Virus record (IMG/VR): IMGVR_UViG_3300044617_001809
Location: 1 to 28,368 of that record
DNA from: a virus
Reading direction: 5' to 3' (one strand)
DNA length: 28,368 nucleotides
Shown: piece by piece, positions 7,639 to 14,817 of the stretch
How the letters are laid out: each line of letters begins with the position of its first letter
How positions within the stretch are numbered: position 1 is the stretch's first letter
Program-made: the position numbers and the translations under genes
The notes under the pieces: model-generated
Database searches by the model: none
Seen by the model: only the letters and a program-made list of their open reading frames with translations
Told to the model about the DNA's origin: nothing

Positions 7639-10317
7639 ATGTCTCAGCTGAACTTCCCTGACAACCCGCTGAACGGGCAACTGTACCCGAACCCCTGTCC
7701 AACGGGAGTCACACAGTACCGCTGGGACTCCTCAACGGGGATCTGGCGAATTGTCGGCGTGGCGACCGGTGTCGTTCCCGGAACTTACGGTGACTCGATC
7801 AACGTCGGTCAGTTCTCTGTCGACGTGCAAGGCAACGTCACTCAAGCCGCCAACATCGCCATTCGCAACGCGACTCTGACATTGACAGGTGTCGTTCAGC
7901 TTGAGGACACACTCACTTCGGTCTCAACAAGCAGAGCGCTGACTGCCGCAGCTGGCAAAAGACTGCAGGACCAGATTGGCAACCTCAACACGTGCATTGT
8001 ACCAAACAACGCGAATGTAGTTCTTGCACTCAACGATCTGCAAAATCAGACCTTCCAGCTCCAACAAGGAGCGATGATCTGGTGCGGATACTATAACGCG
8101 CAAGAAGGTGATATTTCGTATGTCAGTGACACTGGCTTCCGTCTCGGCTATCGAATCGGACAGGAGCTTCCGAACCCTGGGCCAAGTAACGGTGGTGACT
8201 TCTTCATCGTTAACATTTCCGGGAATCCTTACATCGCGGGAGACACCAATGCTCCGAACCAGCAGATTGAGGCCGGAAATTGGCTCATTTCGGAGGTCAA
8301 CCGGTGGCAGGAAGTCGACTCTCGAGGTAGAATTCGCGCCATCGATGTCGAATACACGCCGAACTTCCCACTCACCGCGATAAACGTTCAGAGCGCTTTA
8401 TTTCAAATCACGCAGTTGTTCCGCACTGGAATTGGCGGCGCGACTGTCTCCTCCACGAAGCCACCGAACCCTTACCCGGGCCAACTCTGGTGGGACAACG
8501 ATGACGGCCTGTTCTACATCTATTACCGTGACCAAAACGGTGACCAATGGGTTGAGGCAAGTGGTAGCGCCGGTGGAATTGCAAGTGGTCTTGGCAGTGG
8601 CGGCGGCAGTGTCTATGAGGTGAAAACTGGCAAGGGTCTCACCGGCGGTCCGATTGTGACCACAGGCACTGTCAGTCTCAAGCCCGCTTTCTACAACTCT
8701 CTCACTCCCACAAACTCCGAGATCGGCGGCGTTGTCCCCAACCTCGGTTTCTCCTACAACAACACCAGCGGACTCCTCAACCTCAAGGTTTCCTCTGACC
8801 CTCAAGGCAAGGACCCGTTCACGGCTTTCAGTCAGGCTGGCGCCAACATCATCAACTCGAAGGTCAACTTCGTCACTGGCAAAGGCGTTCTAGCCGGCAC
8901 CTACGACGCCTCCGAAGGTGTGATGGCAACTGTCACACCAGCTGGTGACGCAAACGGTTTCGTTGTGGGTGAAGGTCTTCCGACATCAATCGCTTCACTC
9001 AACAACTTCTATGCGATCGTCACTGTTGCTGGTGATGACGCCAAGTCCGGGGACTGGTTCGTCTGCACGTCGACCGAGTGGTTCCTGATTGACTTCCAGA
9101 CCACCTTCTCAAGCGCCAGAAACATCGATGTGACCTCCATCGACGGGCTTGAGTTCTCCGGTGACGTTCAGTCCGTCCTTGAAGACCTTCAACTCGAGGT
9201 GGGCAACCGTGTGGGTGGTCTGACATCACTCAGCGACGGTCTCATTATCGAGTCCAGTGGTTCCGGCCTCTTCGGTTCGACCGCCTCCTTTTCCCTTCTC
9301 CCCGCAAGTGTGGACAACGCGGGAGTTGTGCAACTCACCAGTGACATCACTGGAAACTCCGAGTCGTTGGCGGTCTCACAGCTCGCTGTCAGTCAGCTCA
9401 ACACCAAAGTTCAGTCTCTGTCGAGTGGCCCACGTGTCCTCGCCGGAACGTTCAACGCGACAACAGGTCTTGTTGTCTCCGTCACCGCTGCAGGTCTTGA
9501 CGCAGGCTTCAAGGTTGACGAGCCTGCTCCCAACGCCGTGCTCGTCCCCGAGAACTTCTACCTGATTGTCACAGTCTCTGGCGGTTTCGGACCGTCTGGC
9601 GCTGAAGTGTCCGAGCAAGGCGACTGGTTCCTGACGGAGCGCACCGATGTTGGCAACTATTGGGCTGGCATCCACTTTGACAACCTCTCCTCAGCCGCCA
9701 CCAACGTCTCCCTCGCCCCGGTTTCCAACCTTACTGCGACAAACGTTCAGGATGGCATCTCTCAGCTGCAGGAAGCTGTCGATGAGGCCGTATGGAATGT
9801 CTTCGTTGACGGTGCTGGACTTACAGCTGAGAAGACACCGCTCCTTGGCGGAGCTGGCTCGAACGTCACCCTCTCACTGACACCTGCCTCCTCAACAAAC
9901 CTTGGTGGAGTCACTGTCTTCCCCAACAAGGGACTTGGCATCAACGATCAGGGATCACTCGCTGTTGTCCCAGCCACGACCAGTTCTCTCGGTGGCATGA
10001 TTGTCGGTGACAACTTGACGGTGGATAGTAACGGACGCGTGAGCGCTGTGATCCCACCTCAAACCATTCCGCAAATCCGCCTCCTCGACGACATCTCACT
10101 GCAGTTCACAGGCCGTAAATCGACTTTCCTTATCACAAGCGCTGGTAATGAACTTCCCCGCACTGTGGGCTTGGCACAACTTTTCATCGTGATCAATGGC
10201 TCTGACCTTCGCCCCGGGATTGACTTCAGCTGGGATCCTAACAATTCGCTTCTGACTATATCCACGGCTCCTGCAGTCGGCAGCACTTTCTCAGGTCGAG
10301 TGATAACTTTCTCCTGA
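7639..10317 (+). CDS. Very large tail fibre protein, DGQLYP-type
   Basis: At 892 residues this is the longest fibre in the window. The start gives the DGQLYP-type N terminus (NPLNGQLYPNPCPTGVTQYR). About residues 20-260 are a beta- and helix-rich part with LTLTGVVQLEDTL and a SALFQITQLFR segment. A PNPYPGQLWWDNDDGLFYIY motif lies near residue 275. Two copies of a domain of about 70-80 residues follow, near 416-484 (VLAGTYDASEG...GDWFV) and 599-677 (VLAGTFNATTG...GDWFL). GGV/GGM shaft cycles and a single C-terminal bead (817-892; LQFTG, PAVGSTFSG) complete it. It is preceded by only six bases after the upstream stop. A structural receptor-binding or connector role is inferred. Confidence 0.84.
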   Translation: MSQLNFPDNPLNGQLYPNPCPTGVTQYRWDSSTGIWRIVGVATGVVPGTYGDSINVGQFSVDVQGNVTQAANIAIRNATLTLTGVVQLEDTLTSVSTSRALTAAAGKRLQDQIGNLNTCIVPNNANVVLALNDLQNQTFQLQQGAMIWCGYYNAQEGDISYVSDTGFRLGYRIGQELPNPGPSNGGDFFIVNISGNPYIAGDTNAPNQQIEAGNWLISEVNRWQEVDSRGRIRAIDVEYTPNFPLTAINVQSALFQITQLFRTGIGGATVSSTKPPNPYPGQLWWDNDDGLFYIYYRDQNGDQWVEASGSAGGIASGLGSGGGSVYEVKTGKGLTGGPIVTTGTVSLKPAFYNSLTPTNSEIGGVVPNLGFSYNNTSGLLNLKVSSDPQGKDPFTAFSQAGANIINSKVNFVTGKGVLAGTYDASEGVMATVTPAGDANGFVVGEGLPTSIASLNNFYAIVTVAGDDAKSGDWFVCTSTEWFLIDFQTTFSSARNIDVTSIDGLEFSGDVQSVLEDLQLEVGNRVGGLTSLSDGLIIESSGSGLFGSTASFSLLPASVDNAGVVQLTSDITGNSESLAVSQLAVSQLNTKVQSLSSGPRVLAGTFNATTGLVVSVTAAGLDAGFKVDEPAPNAVLVPENFYLIVTVSGGFGPSGAEVSEQGDWFLTERTDVGNYWAGIHFDNLSSAATNVSLAPVSNLTATNVQDGISQLQEAVDEAVWNVFVDGAGLTAEKTPLLGGAGSNVTLSLTPASSTNLGGVTVFPNKGLGINDQGSLAVVPATTSSLGGMIVGDNLTVDSNGRVSAVIPPQTIPQIRLLDDISLQFTGRKSTFLITSAGNELPRTVGLAQLFIVINGSDLRPGIDFSWDPNNSLLTISTAPAVGSTFSGRVITFS

Positions 10318-10327
10318 GGGTAAAAGT
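10318..10327 (+). promoter_or_regulatory. GGGTAAAAGT intergenic element, copy 3
   Basis: The element follows the TGA stop of the upstream fibre gene directly and lies 27 bases before the next ATG. It is an exact copy of the ten bases at 1785 and 18274. A short inverted repeat, GTAA/TTAC, overlaps its 3' part. Confidence 0.5.
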
Positions 10328-10354
10328 CTTACAAAGCCGCATTTACGCTGAAAC

Positions 10355-11173
10355 ATGGCCAATCTTGCGACTGCCCAACTTATGGAGCCACCGGAGGACG
10401 GGGGCCCCGCGTTTGTTGGTGCGGTGAAACAGGGAACTGGCATTTTCCTTGATGCTCCCACTGGAACCGTCAATGCTGACTTAAACGCATTTTGTAGCAA
10501 GATTATCGCTGGCACAGACATTCAAATCTTGCCAGGAAGCGGTATTGGCACGGTCACAATCTCCTCAACCATTAGAATTGACCCGAACTCGTATCTGCCG
10601 ATCGGGACTCAGATGACATTCTATCAGTCTGGTGCTCCTCCGCGTTGGATCACTGAAAATCCCGGCACCCGCATGCTTCGTATTAACAGTACGGGGGGTG
10701 GTCAGGGTGGTTCTTCAGACTGGACCACTTGCTTCACCACTCAGACTTTCACCGGCAGTGTTAGCACAGGAGGGGCCAGTATCAGTGGAAGTACTGACAC
10801 TGTGAATGAAACTCCGTCAGGTTCAGTTCAAGTCAGCGGCGTTTCTCTTGGGGCCACTTCACTGTCAGAAGGTCAACTACCGGGCCACACACACCAATAC
10901 GCGCGTAGACCCCAGAACGGTCAAAAATCTGGTAACCAGAATGGTGTGGCCGACTCGGATTTCAATGAGCCTACTGGAGCAGCTGGCGGTGGCGGAGCTC
11001 ATAGCCACAGCGTAAGCGGTGGTGGTGGTTCTTTCAGCGGCAACAATATGTCCCACAGTCATAGTGTCTCCGGAAGTTTGAACGGTTCTGGATCTTTTAC
11101 CGGGGGCTCAGTAGATCTCAACGTGCAGTACATCGACATGATTGTCTGCCGAAAACTCAGCAATCCGGGGTAA
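10355..11173 (+). CDS. Short tail fibre or tip protein, KAQ-like N terminus, His-x-His tip
   Basis: The 272-residue product opens with TAQLMEPP and FVGAVKQGTGIFL, the anchor-like N terminus shared with 5257 and 11219. After a GTVTIS step comes a collar-like segment (LPIGTQMTFYQSGAPPRWI). A glycine/serine-rich region holds HxH motifs near residues 177-179 (GHTHQYARRP), 216-218 (AHSHSVSG) and 233-237 (MSHSHSVSG). It ends VQYIDMIVCRKLS. The last 90 residues closely match the next gene. The HxH tips recall metal-binding fibre needles such as T4 gp12, which is known biology; a receptor-binding tip role here is inferred. It has its own upstream GGGTAAAAGT element. Confidence 0.82.
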   Translation: MANLATAQLMEPPEDGGPAFVGAVKQGTGIFLDAPTGTVNADLNAFCSKIIAGTDIQILPGSGIGTVTISSTIRIDPNSYLPIGTQMTFYQSGAPPRWITENPGTRMLRINSTGGGQGGSSDWTTCFTTQTFTGSVSTGGASISGSTDTVNETPSGSVQVSGVSLGATSLSEGQLPGHTHQYARRPQNGQKSGNQNGVADSDFNEPTGAAGGGGAHSHSVSGGGGSFSGNNMSHSHSVSGSLNGSGSFTGGSVDLNVQYIDMIVCRKLSNPG

Positions 11174-11177
11174 AAGC
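11168..11177 (+). promoter_or_regulatory. GGGTAAAAGC intergenic element, copy 4
   Basis: The TAA stop of the upstream gene lies inside the element, and the next ATG is 41 bases downstream. The flanks form GGGG-TAAAAG-CCCC (11167-11180), a four-pair stem with the conserved core in the loop. Confidence 0.45.
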
Positions 11178-11218
11178 CCCTCAGAATGCGCTCAGACCAG
11201 GCTCTATCGTAGACAGTC

Positions 11219-12013
11219 ATGCCTCTTAACAAAGCCCAATTGATGGCCACTCCTGGTGGTCCTGGCGTGATCGGTGCCGTGAAAGCCGGTGTCGGTATCG
11301 CGATTGCCACTGATGGAACCATTAGTTTAGACCCCAACGAGGTGGTCGCAAAACTAGTCGCTGGAGCAAACGTCTCTCTTGTGCCAAGCACTGGCGTAGG
11401 AACCGTCACTATTAACGCCATTCCTGAGGCCGCAGGTGACTTCCCTCCAGGCACCATAACTTTGTTTGTTCAGTCTTCTGCACCGTTGGGATGGGTTCAA
11501 GTCAACTCGCAGAACAACAAAGCTATTCGTGTGGTTAATGGAAGTGGGGGTGGATCAGGCGGTTCTCAACCCTTCACATCAGTCTTTACTTCTGTTCCTG
11601 TAACTGGTTCAGTGAGTTTCTCAGGCCTGAGCGTCAGTGGGGGTTCAACTAACACAGTTAGTCAGACTCCTTCGGGTTCGGTTCAACTTGGAAGTCTAAG
11701 CGTAAGCGCAACTTCCATTGACCAAAACCAAATGCCTGGCCACAGCCATAGTTACGCCCGTCGTCCGGCCTCTGGCCAAAAGTCGGGTAACCAGAATGGT
11801 GTGGGTGACGTTGATTTCAACAACCAGACGGGCGCGGCTGGTGGCGGTGGTGGCCACAGCCACAGCGTGTCGGGCTCGGGCTCATTCAACGGAAACAACA
11901 TGAGTCACTCTCACTCCGTCAATGCGTCAGTGAGTGGAAACGGCTCATTTAGCGGCAACGCAATCAATCTTGCAGTCCAGTATGTGGACGCGATCCTCTG
12001 CTCCAAGTCCTAA
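11219..12013 (+). CDS. Short tail fibre or tip protein, KAQ-type, His-x-His tip
   Basis: This 264-residue paralogue of the preceding gene has the N-terminal segment NKAQLMATPGG, then IGAVKAGVGIAIATDGTISL. A collar-like step (FPPGTITLFVQSSAPLGWVQ) leads to a Gly/Ser-rich region with VSGGSTNTVSQTPSGSVQL. HxH motifs follow in GHSHSYARRP, GGHSHSVSG and MSHSHSVN, and the end is AVQYVDAILCSKS. The block GQKSGNQNGV...TGAAGGGG is nearly identical to its neighbour, so this is a recent duplication or a site of recombination. A trimeric, metal-stabilised adhesin tip is inferred. A GGGTAAAAGC element precedes it. Confidence 0.83.
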   Translation: MPLNKAQLMATPGGPGVIGAVKAGVGIAIATDGTISLDPNEVVAKLVAGANVSLVPSTGVGTVTINAIPEAAGDFPPGTITLFVQSSAPLGWVQVNSQNNKAIRVVNGSGGGSGGSQPFTSVFTSVPVTGSVSFSGLSVSGGSTNTVSQTPSGSVQLGSLSVSATSIDQNQMPGHSHSYARRPASGQKSGNQNGVGDVDFNNQTGAAGGGGGHSHSVSGSGSFNGNNMSHSHSVNASVSGNGSFSGNAINLAVQYVDAILCSKS

Positions 12014-12016
12014 CCA

Positions 12017-12349
12017 ATGGCAAAGAAAATCATCTGCCCTCTGTTAAGAAAACCCTGCATCGAACACGAATGCGCGTGGTGGGCAACAGTTCGAGGCTAC
12101 GACATTAACACCGGCAAGGAAGTCGATAACCAGCAGTGTGTAGTTAGCACACTTCCACTGTTGATGATCGAAAACTCAGCCCAGCAACGAAGCACGGCGA
12201 GTGCGGTAGAGAGTCTCAGAAATGAGTCCATCGACCGTCAAGATATTGCCAACAAGCTCTTAGCAAATGTGATTGTGGGTGCCACTATCACACAACTCCC
12301 GTCAACTGACGTTCCTTTCGCTGAACTTCCCTCCTCCAACGATGGCTAG
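12017..12349 (+). CDS. Small cysteine-motif protein (CPLLRKPC type), function unknown
   Basis: The 110-residue product has four cysteines in its first 41 residues: C7, C14, C19 and C41, within IICPLLRKPCIEHECAWW. This spacing could bind zinc or an iron-sulphur cluster. The rest is polar and helix-prone, with no membrane segment. Small proteins starting this way are familiar to me from marine phage genomes, but I know of no assigned function. It starts three bases after the last fibre gene, and its end overlaps the next gene by eight bases, so it is probably co-translated. It could be a fibre accessory or regulatory protein. Confidence 0.7.
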   Translation: MAKKIICPLLRKPCIEHECAWWATVRGYDINTGKEVDNQQCVVSTLPLLMIENSAQQRSTASAVESLRNESIDRQDIANKLLANVIVGATITQLPSTDVPFAELPSSNDG

Positions 12350-13076
12350 AATCACTCTTTTCCCTAAGACCGGCAGCGCCCAAATTGACGGCAATCTCGC
12401 CACCGGCGTTAGCTATACAGGCATCAATCCCACTATCCACTGTGTCCAGTGGTACGACACTGTCGGATCTGTAGAGTATGTAGATGATCCAATTACTGGA
12501 GCGAAACCGCCAAACCAAACGATTGATAGCATTGCTCCGTACATGGTGTACGTTGTAGCAGCTGAGACTATCATCGACGCTTATCTTAACCCTCAAGTTT
12601 TCTACTCAACAGCCAGCGAAGTAATTTACCAAGGTTTGAGTTATGGTCTTGGGGATGAGATTGTAATCTCAACGCCCGATACGCTTCCTCCCGCTCAATC
12701 TACCAATGAGCAACCTCCCAATCCGCAAGATTTCCAACAGTTGTGGTGGTACAACTCTGAGGATACTTGGGTGGTTTCTCCTATAGACCCATCCTTGAGC
12801 CTTTCTAACGCTAAGTTTGAACTGACAGTGAAGGTTCAAGAGTCAGCTGCTTTCCAAGCCAATTATCAAGCTCGCATTTACTCCCTGGTTGACCTTATTT
12901 CAACCCCTGATGTGACTGCGCTTTTTACTGCGGACTATTATGGTTTGTCTCTTGGAGCTTATCAGACCTATCTTGATGATCAAGTGACGGCAATGGTGGC
13001 TCAGATCAACGCCGCCACAACCACCACGCAGCTCTACAGCTTTGATTGGCGTGTTCAGGGTGACCCGAACGCCTAA
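12342..13076 (+). CDS. Hypothetical protein, possible fibre-assembly protein
   Basis: I place the start at ATG 12342, which overlaps the upstream TAG (ATGGCTAG) and yields MARITLFPKTGSAQIDG. An earlier in-frame start at 12273 would overlap the upstream gene by 77 bases. The 244-residue product has a small beta N-terminal domain with IHCVQWYD and VEYVDDPITG. The middle is variable and includes QQLWWYNSEDTWV. The C-terminal part is helical, ending VAQINAATTTTQL...DWRVQGDPN. Proteins of this build at the 3' end of fibre operons often act as fibre-assembly chaperones; that role is inferred. The last three bases overlap the minus-strand gene that ends at 13073. Confidence 0.65.
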   Translation: MARITLFPKTGSAQIDGNLATGVSYTGINPTIHCVQWYDTVGSVEYVDDPITGAKPPNQTIDSIAPYMVYVVAAETIIDAYLNPQVFYSTASEVIYQGLSYGLGDEIVISTPDTLPPAQSTNEQPPNPQDFQQLWWYNSEDTWVVSPIDPSLSLSNAKFELTVKVQESAAFQANYQARIYSLVDLISTPDVTALFTADYYGLSLGAYQTYLDDQVTAMVAQINAATTTTQLYSFDWRVQGDPNA

Positions 13077-13822
13077 AAATCGAGATCGATCTCATCATCG
13101 GCTTGGGGCTTGAACGTCCCGAGCAACTCCACAGGCGTAGCGTATCCCGCTGCGCCTTTTGATCTATTTGCCTTCGCACACACCACTGCAAGCCTTGCGT
13201 GCTCAAGATGCCACTCCTTCCACGACTGCCATAGCGTGTCGTCCTTTATTCGTTTGCCAGTTGGTGGCCCGCAAAGTATAATGTCAGCATACGTCAGCAT
13301 GTTATGGCTCACCCACTCGTCCGCAAGCTGCGCGAAGGGCTTCCCGTGGTGGTCGATGTCGACCCTCGTTCCTTTCCTGAGAAGGCGCCCTGTCACCAGG
13401 CACTCGATCGGGTAGCTCGTGGTCGCCTTGTAATCACGGAGTTGCTGCTCCACCCCACGGCGCATCGCTGCCTTGACAGTGTTGAAATGCTTCTCCTCTA
13501 GGGTTGCAGTAGTGGCGATCTTTTTGGTGGGATACAGCGCCTCGATGAGTTTCGCCTTCGGGACGGGCTGCCTGGTGCCTCCACCCTCGAGGGAGATCAT
13601 CTTCACTCTCCTTCCGCCCGCCATCTCGAAATAGCGAAGATAGACAGCAGTGTCAGGTTTTTGGGCCAGCTTCTCCCATCTTTCGGACAATTTGCAAACG
13701 CGAAGAATGAAGTCGCGGGGCGCTCCAATAAGCCGGGAATTTGCGCGATTGTTGTCGATGATGCGGCTCACCTTTTGAGTGAATTCGCCTTTGTTTAAGC
13801 CAAGGGTTTCCTTCGCGGTCAT
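13073..13822 (-). CDS. HNH-like endonuclease family protein
   Basis: This is the only minus-strand gene. I choose ATG at 13822 (MTAKETLGLNKGEF, 249 residues). A TTG start at 13855 would add eleven residues but would cover the intergenic promoter-like bases. The N-terminal half is helical and basic. The C-terminal half has an HNH-like layout: C141-x3-G145, then VDIDHHGKPF with H158/H159, then LAVVCAKANRSKGAAG with C215, N219 and K222-G223. HNH enzymes usually end CxxCN; here the second Cys is Ala, so zinc binding may be lost or replaced. A homing-type nuclease, a recombination nuclease or a non-catalytic relative are all possible. The C terminus is DDEIDLDF, like other proteins here. It overlaps the convergent gene by three to four bases. 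Confidence 0.6.
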   Translation of the reverse strand: MTAKETLGLNKGEFTQKVSRIIDNNRANSRLIGAPRDFILRVCKLSERWEKLAQKPDTAVYLRYFEMAGGRRVKMISLEGGGTRQPVPKAKLIEALYPTKKIATTATLEEKHFNTVKAAMRRGVEQQLRDYKATTSYPIECLVTGRLLRKGTRVDIDHHGKPFAQLADEWVSHNMLTYADIILCGPPTGKRIKDDTLWQSWKEWHLEHARLAVVCAKANRSKGAAGYATPVELLGTFKPQADDEIDLDF

Positions 13823-13825
13823 GCG

Positions 13826-13833
13826 ACTATAGT
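13826..13833 (+). promoter_or_regulatory. Promoter-like palindrome between divergent genes
   Basis: ACTATAGT is its own reverse complement, so it presents a TATAGT -10-like box on both strands. For the plus-strand gene at 13858 it would leave a leader of about 18 bases. For the minus-strand gene it would be almost leaderless. The minus strand also reads GGGTAACA at 13853-13846, one mismatch from the GGGTAAAA element. No clear -35 box is seen. Confidence 0.35.
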
Positions 13834-13857
13834 AGTTATGTTGAGTGTTACCCAAGC

Positions 13858-14424
13858 ATGACCTTTTTGGAGCCTCAATGGGACTCCATCTTCTCCTCCT
13901 TCATCTTTTCCTTCGTGCTCCCGTCGGAGATTCAAGATCAGATCATGAGTGAGTGTGTGTCCCTGCGTCAAACTGGCTTAAGGGGCGTAAAGAAGAGCAA
14001 TCTTGGAGGCTGGCAGAGCGACTTCATCGAGGATCGTGGACCCGGCATCACTTACCTCATCGACAGCGCTACGGCGTTTGCTCGAGAGGTTGTGACGCCA
14101 AACCGAAATCTTGAGTCCCTCGCTTACAAAATCTTGAGTCTGTGGGTTAATTTCAACTCCGCCTCGGATTTCAATGAGCCCCACACTCACGGTGACACCA
14201 AGATAACTGGTGTTTACTATGTTAGGGTTCCCCAAGGAGCTGGGGAGCTATGCTTGATCCGTCCAGACCACAATCCCATTTTTCCTTCAGAGGACACCAC
14301 TCTCAGATTGGTTCCCCAACAGGGGCGAGTCTACCTCTTTCCAGGCCACCTCATTCATTATGTATTGGCCGGAGACAAAAGTCAAACTGAACAGCGTGTA
14401 TCAATCGCCTTTAATATGGTTTAG
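13858..14424 (+). CDS. 2OG-Fe(II) oxygenase (TIGR02466-like)
   Basis: The 188-residue product has the double-stranded beta-helix signature of 2-oxoglutarate and Fe(II)-dependent oxygenases. The proximal ligands are in NEPHTHGDTKITGVYYVRVP (H109/H111, D113). The distal part is VYLFPGHLIHYV (H167 likely) followed by QRVSIAFN, where R180 would bind 2-oxoglutarate. The layout and length match the TIGR02466 group, common in marine phages and bacteria with largely unknown substrates. These enzymes hydroxylate a substrate while converting 2-oxoglutarate to succinate and CO2. The target here (protein, nucleotide or small molecule) cannot be told. The gene is divergent from the HNH-like gene and heads the plus-strand metabolic cassette. 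Confidence 0.75.
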   Translation: MTFLEPQWDSIFSSFIFSFVLPSEIQDQIMSECVSLRQTGLRGVKKSNLGGWQSDFIEDRGPGITYLIDSATAFAREVVTPNRNLESLAYKILSLWVNFNSASDFNEPHTHGDTKITGVYYVRVPQGAGELCLIRPDHNPIFPSEDTTLRLVPQQGRVYLFPGHLIHYVLAGDKSQTEQRVSIAFNMV

Positions 14425-14436
14425 CACACAGATGTA

Positions 14437-14817
14437 ATGAGTCACAAGACATCCGTGCCCGCCGAGGAACGGATCTACTCACCCGACTACCGTGAGGTGC
14501 TCGAACCGTTCGAGGACCAACTCGTTGAAGTCACGGGGAGGATAAAGGAGTTTCGTCAGCACCCCAGAAAGAAACACTTAGAGACCGTTCTCCTTGTCAA
14601 CCTCATCGTGACACCTATGCCCCTAGGGGAATCCGTGCCGCTCACACATCTCTGGTGTTTGACGCGGCACTTGAAGCGTTTGGGAATCCCTTTGGAACAA
14701 AATGAACGAGTGAAGTTTACGGGCAGTGTGTACGCGTATCACCGCCTCGGTGGCAAAAGTAAGTCACGTGGGCTGAAAGGCACACACGACTTTTCAATTC
14801 TCCCTGTTGGAGCATGA
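14437..14817 (+). CDS. Hypothetical protein, possible OB-fold
   Basis: This 126-residue basic protein matches no family I can name with confidence. The strand pattern QLVEVTGRIKEF, TVLLVNLIVTPM, LTHLWCLTRHL and ERVKFTGSVYAYHR, with a TGxI/TGxV turn at each end, resembles an OB-fold of the nucleic-acid-binding type. Positively charged stretches (HPRKKH, GGKSKSRGLKG) support nucleic acid binding. It lies 12 bases after the oxygenase gene, and its stop overlaps the next start (ATGA). Its neighbours include an exonuclease and a FEN-like nuclease, so a replication or repair accessory role is plausible but inferred. Confidence 0.6.
   Translation: MSHKTSVPAEERIYSPDYREVLEPFEDQLVEVTGRIKEFRQHPRKKHLETVLLVNLIVTPMPLGESVPLTHLWCLTRHLKRLGIPLEQNERVKFTGSVYAYHRLGGKSKSRGLKGTHDFSILPVGA

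Noticed and set aside
13823-13855. Upstream TTG start of the HNH-like gene (eleven extra residues)
   Set aside because: The added residues (GNTQHNYYSR) look non-conserved, and they would cover the promoter-like palindrome and GGGTAACA bases. ATG at 13822 is preferred but not proven.
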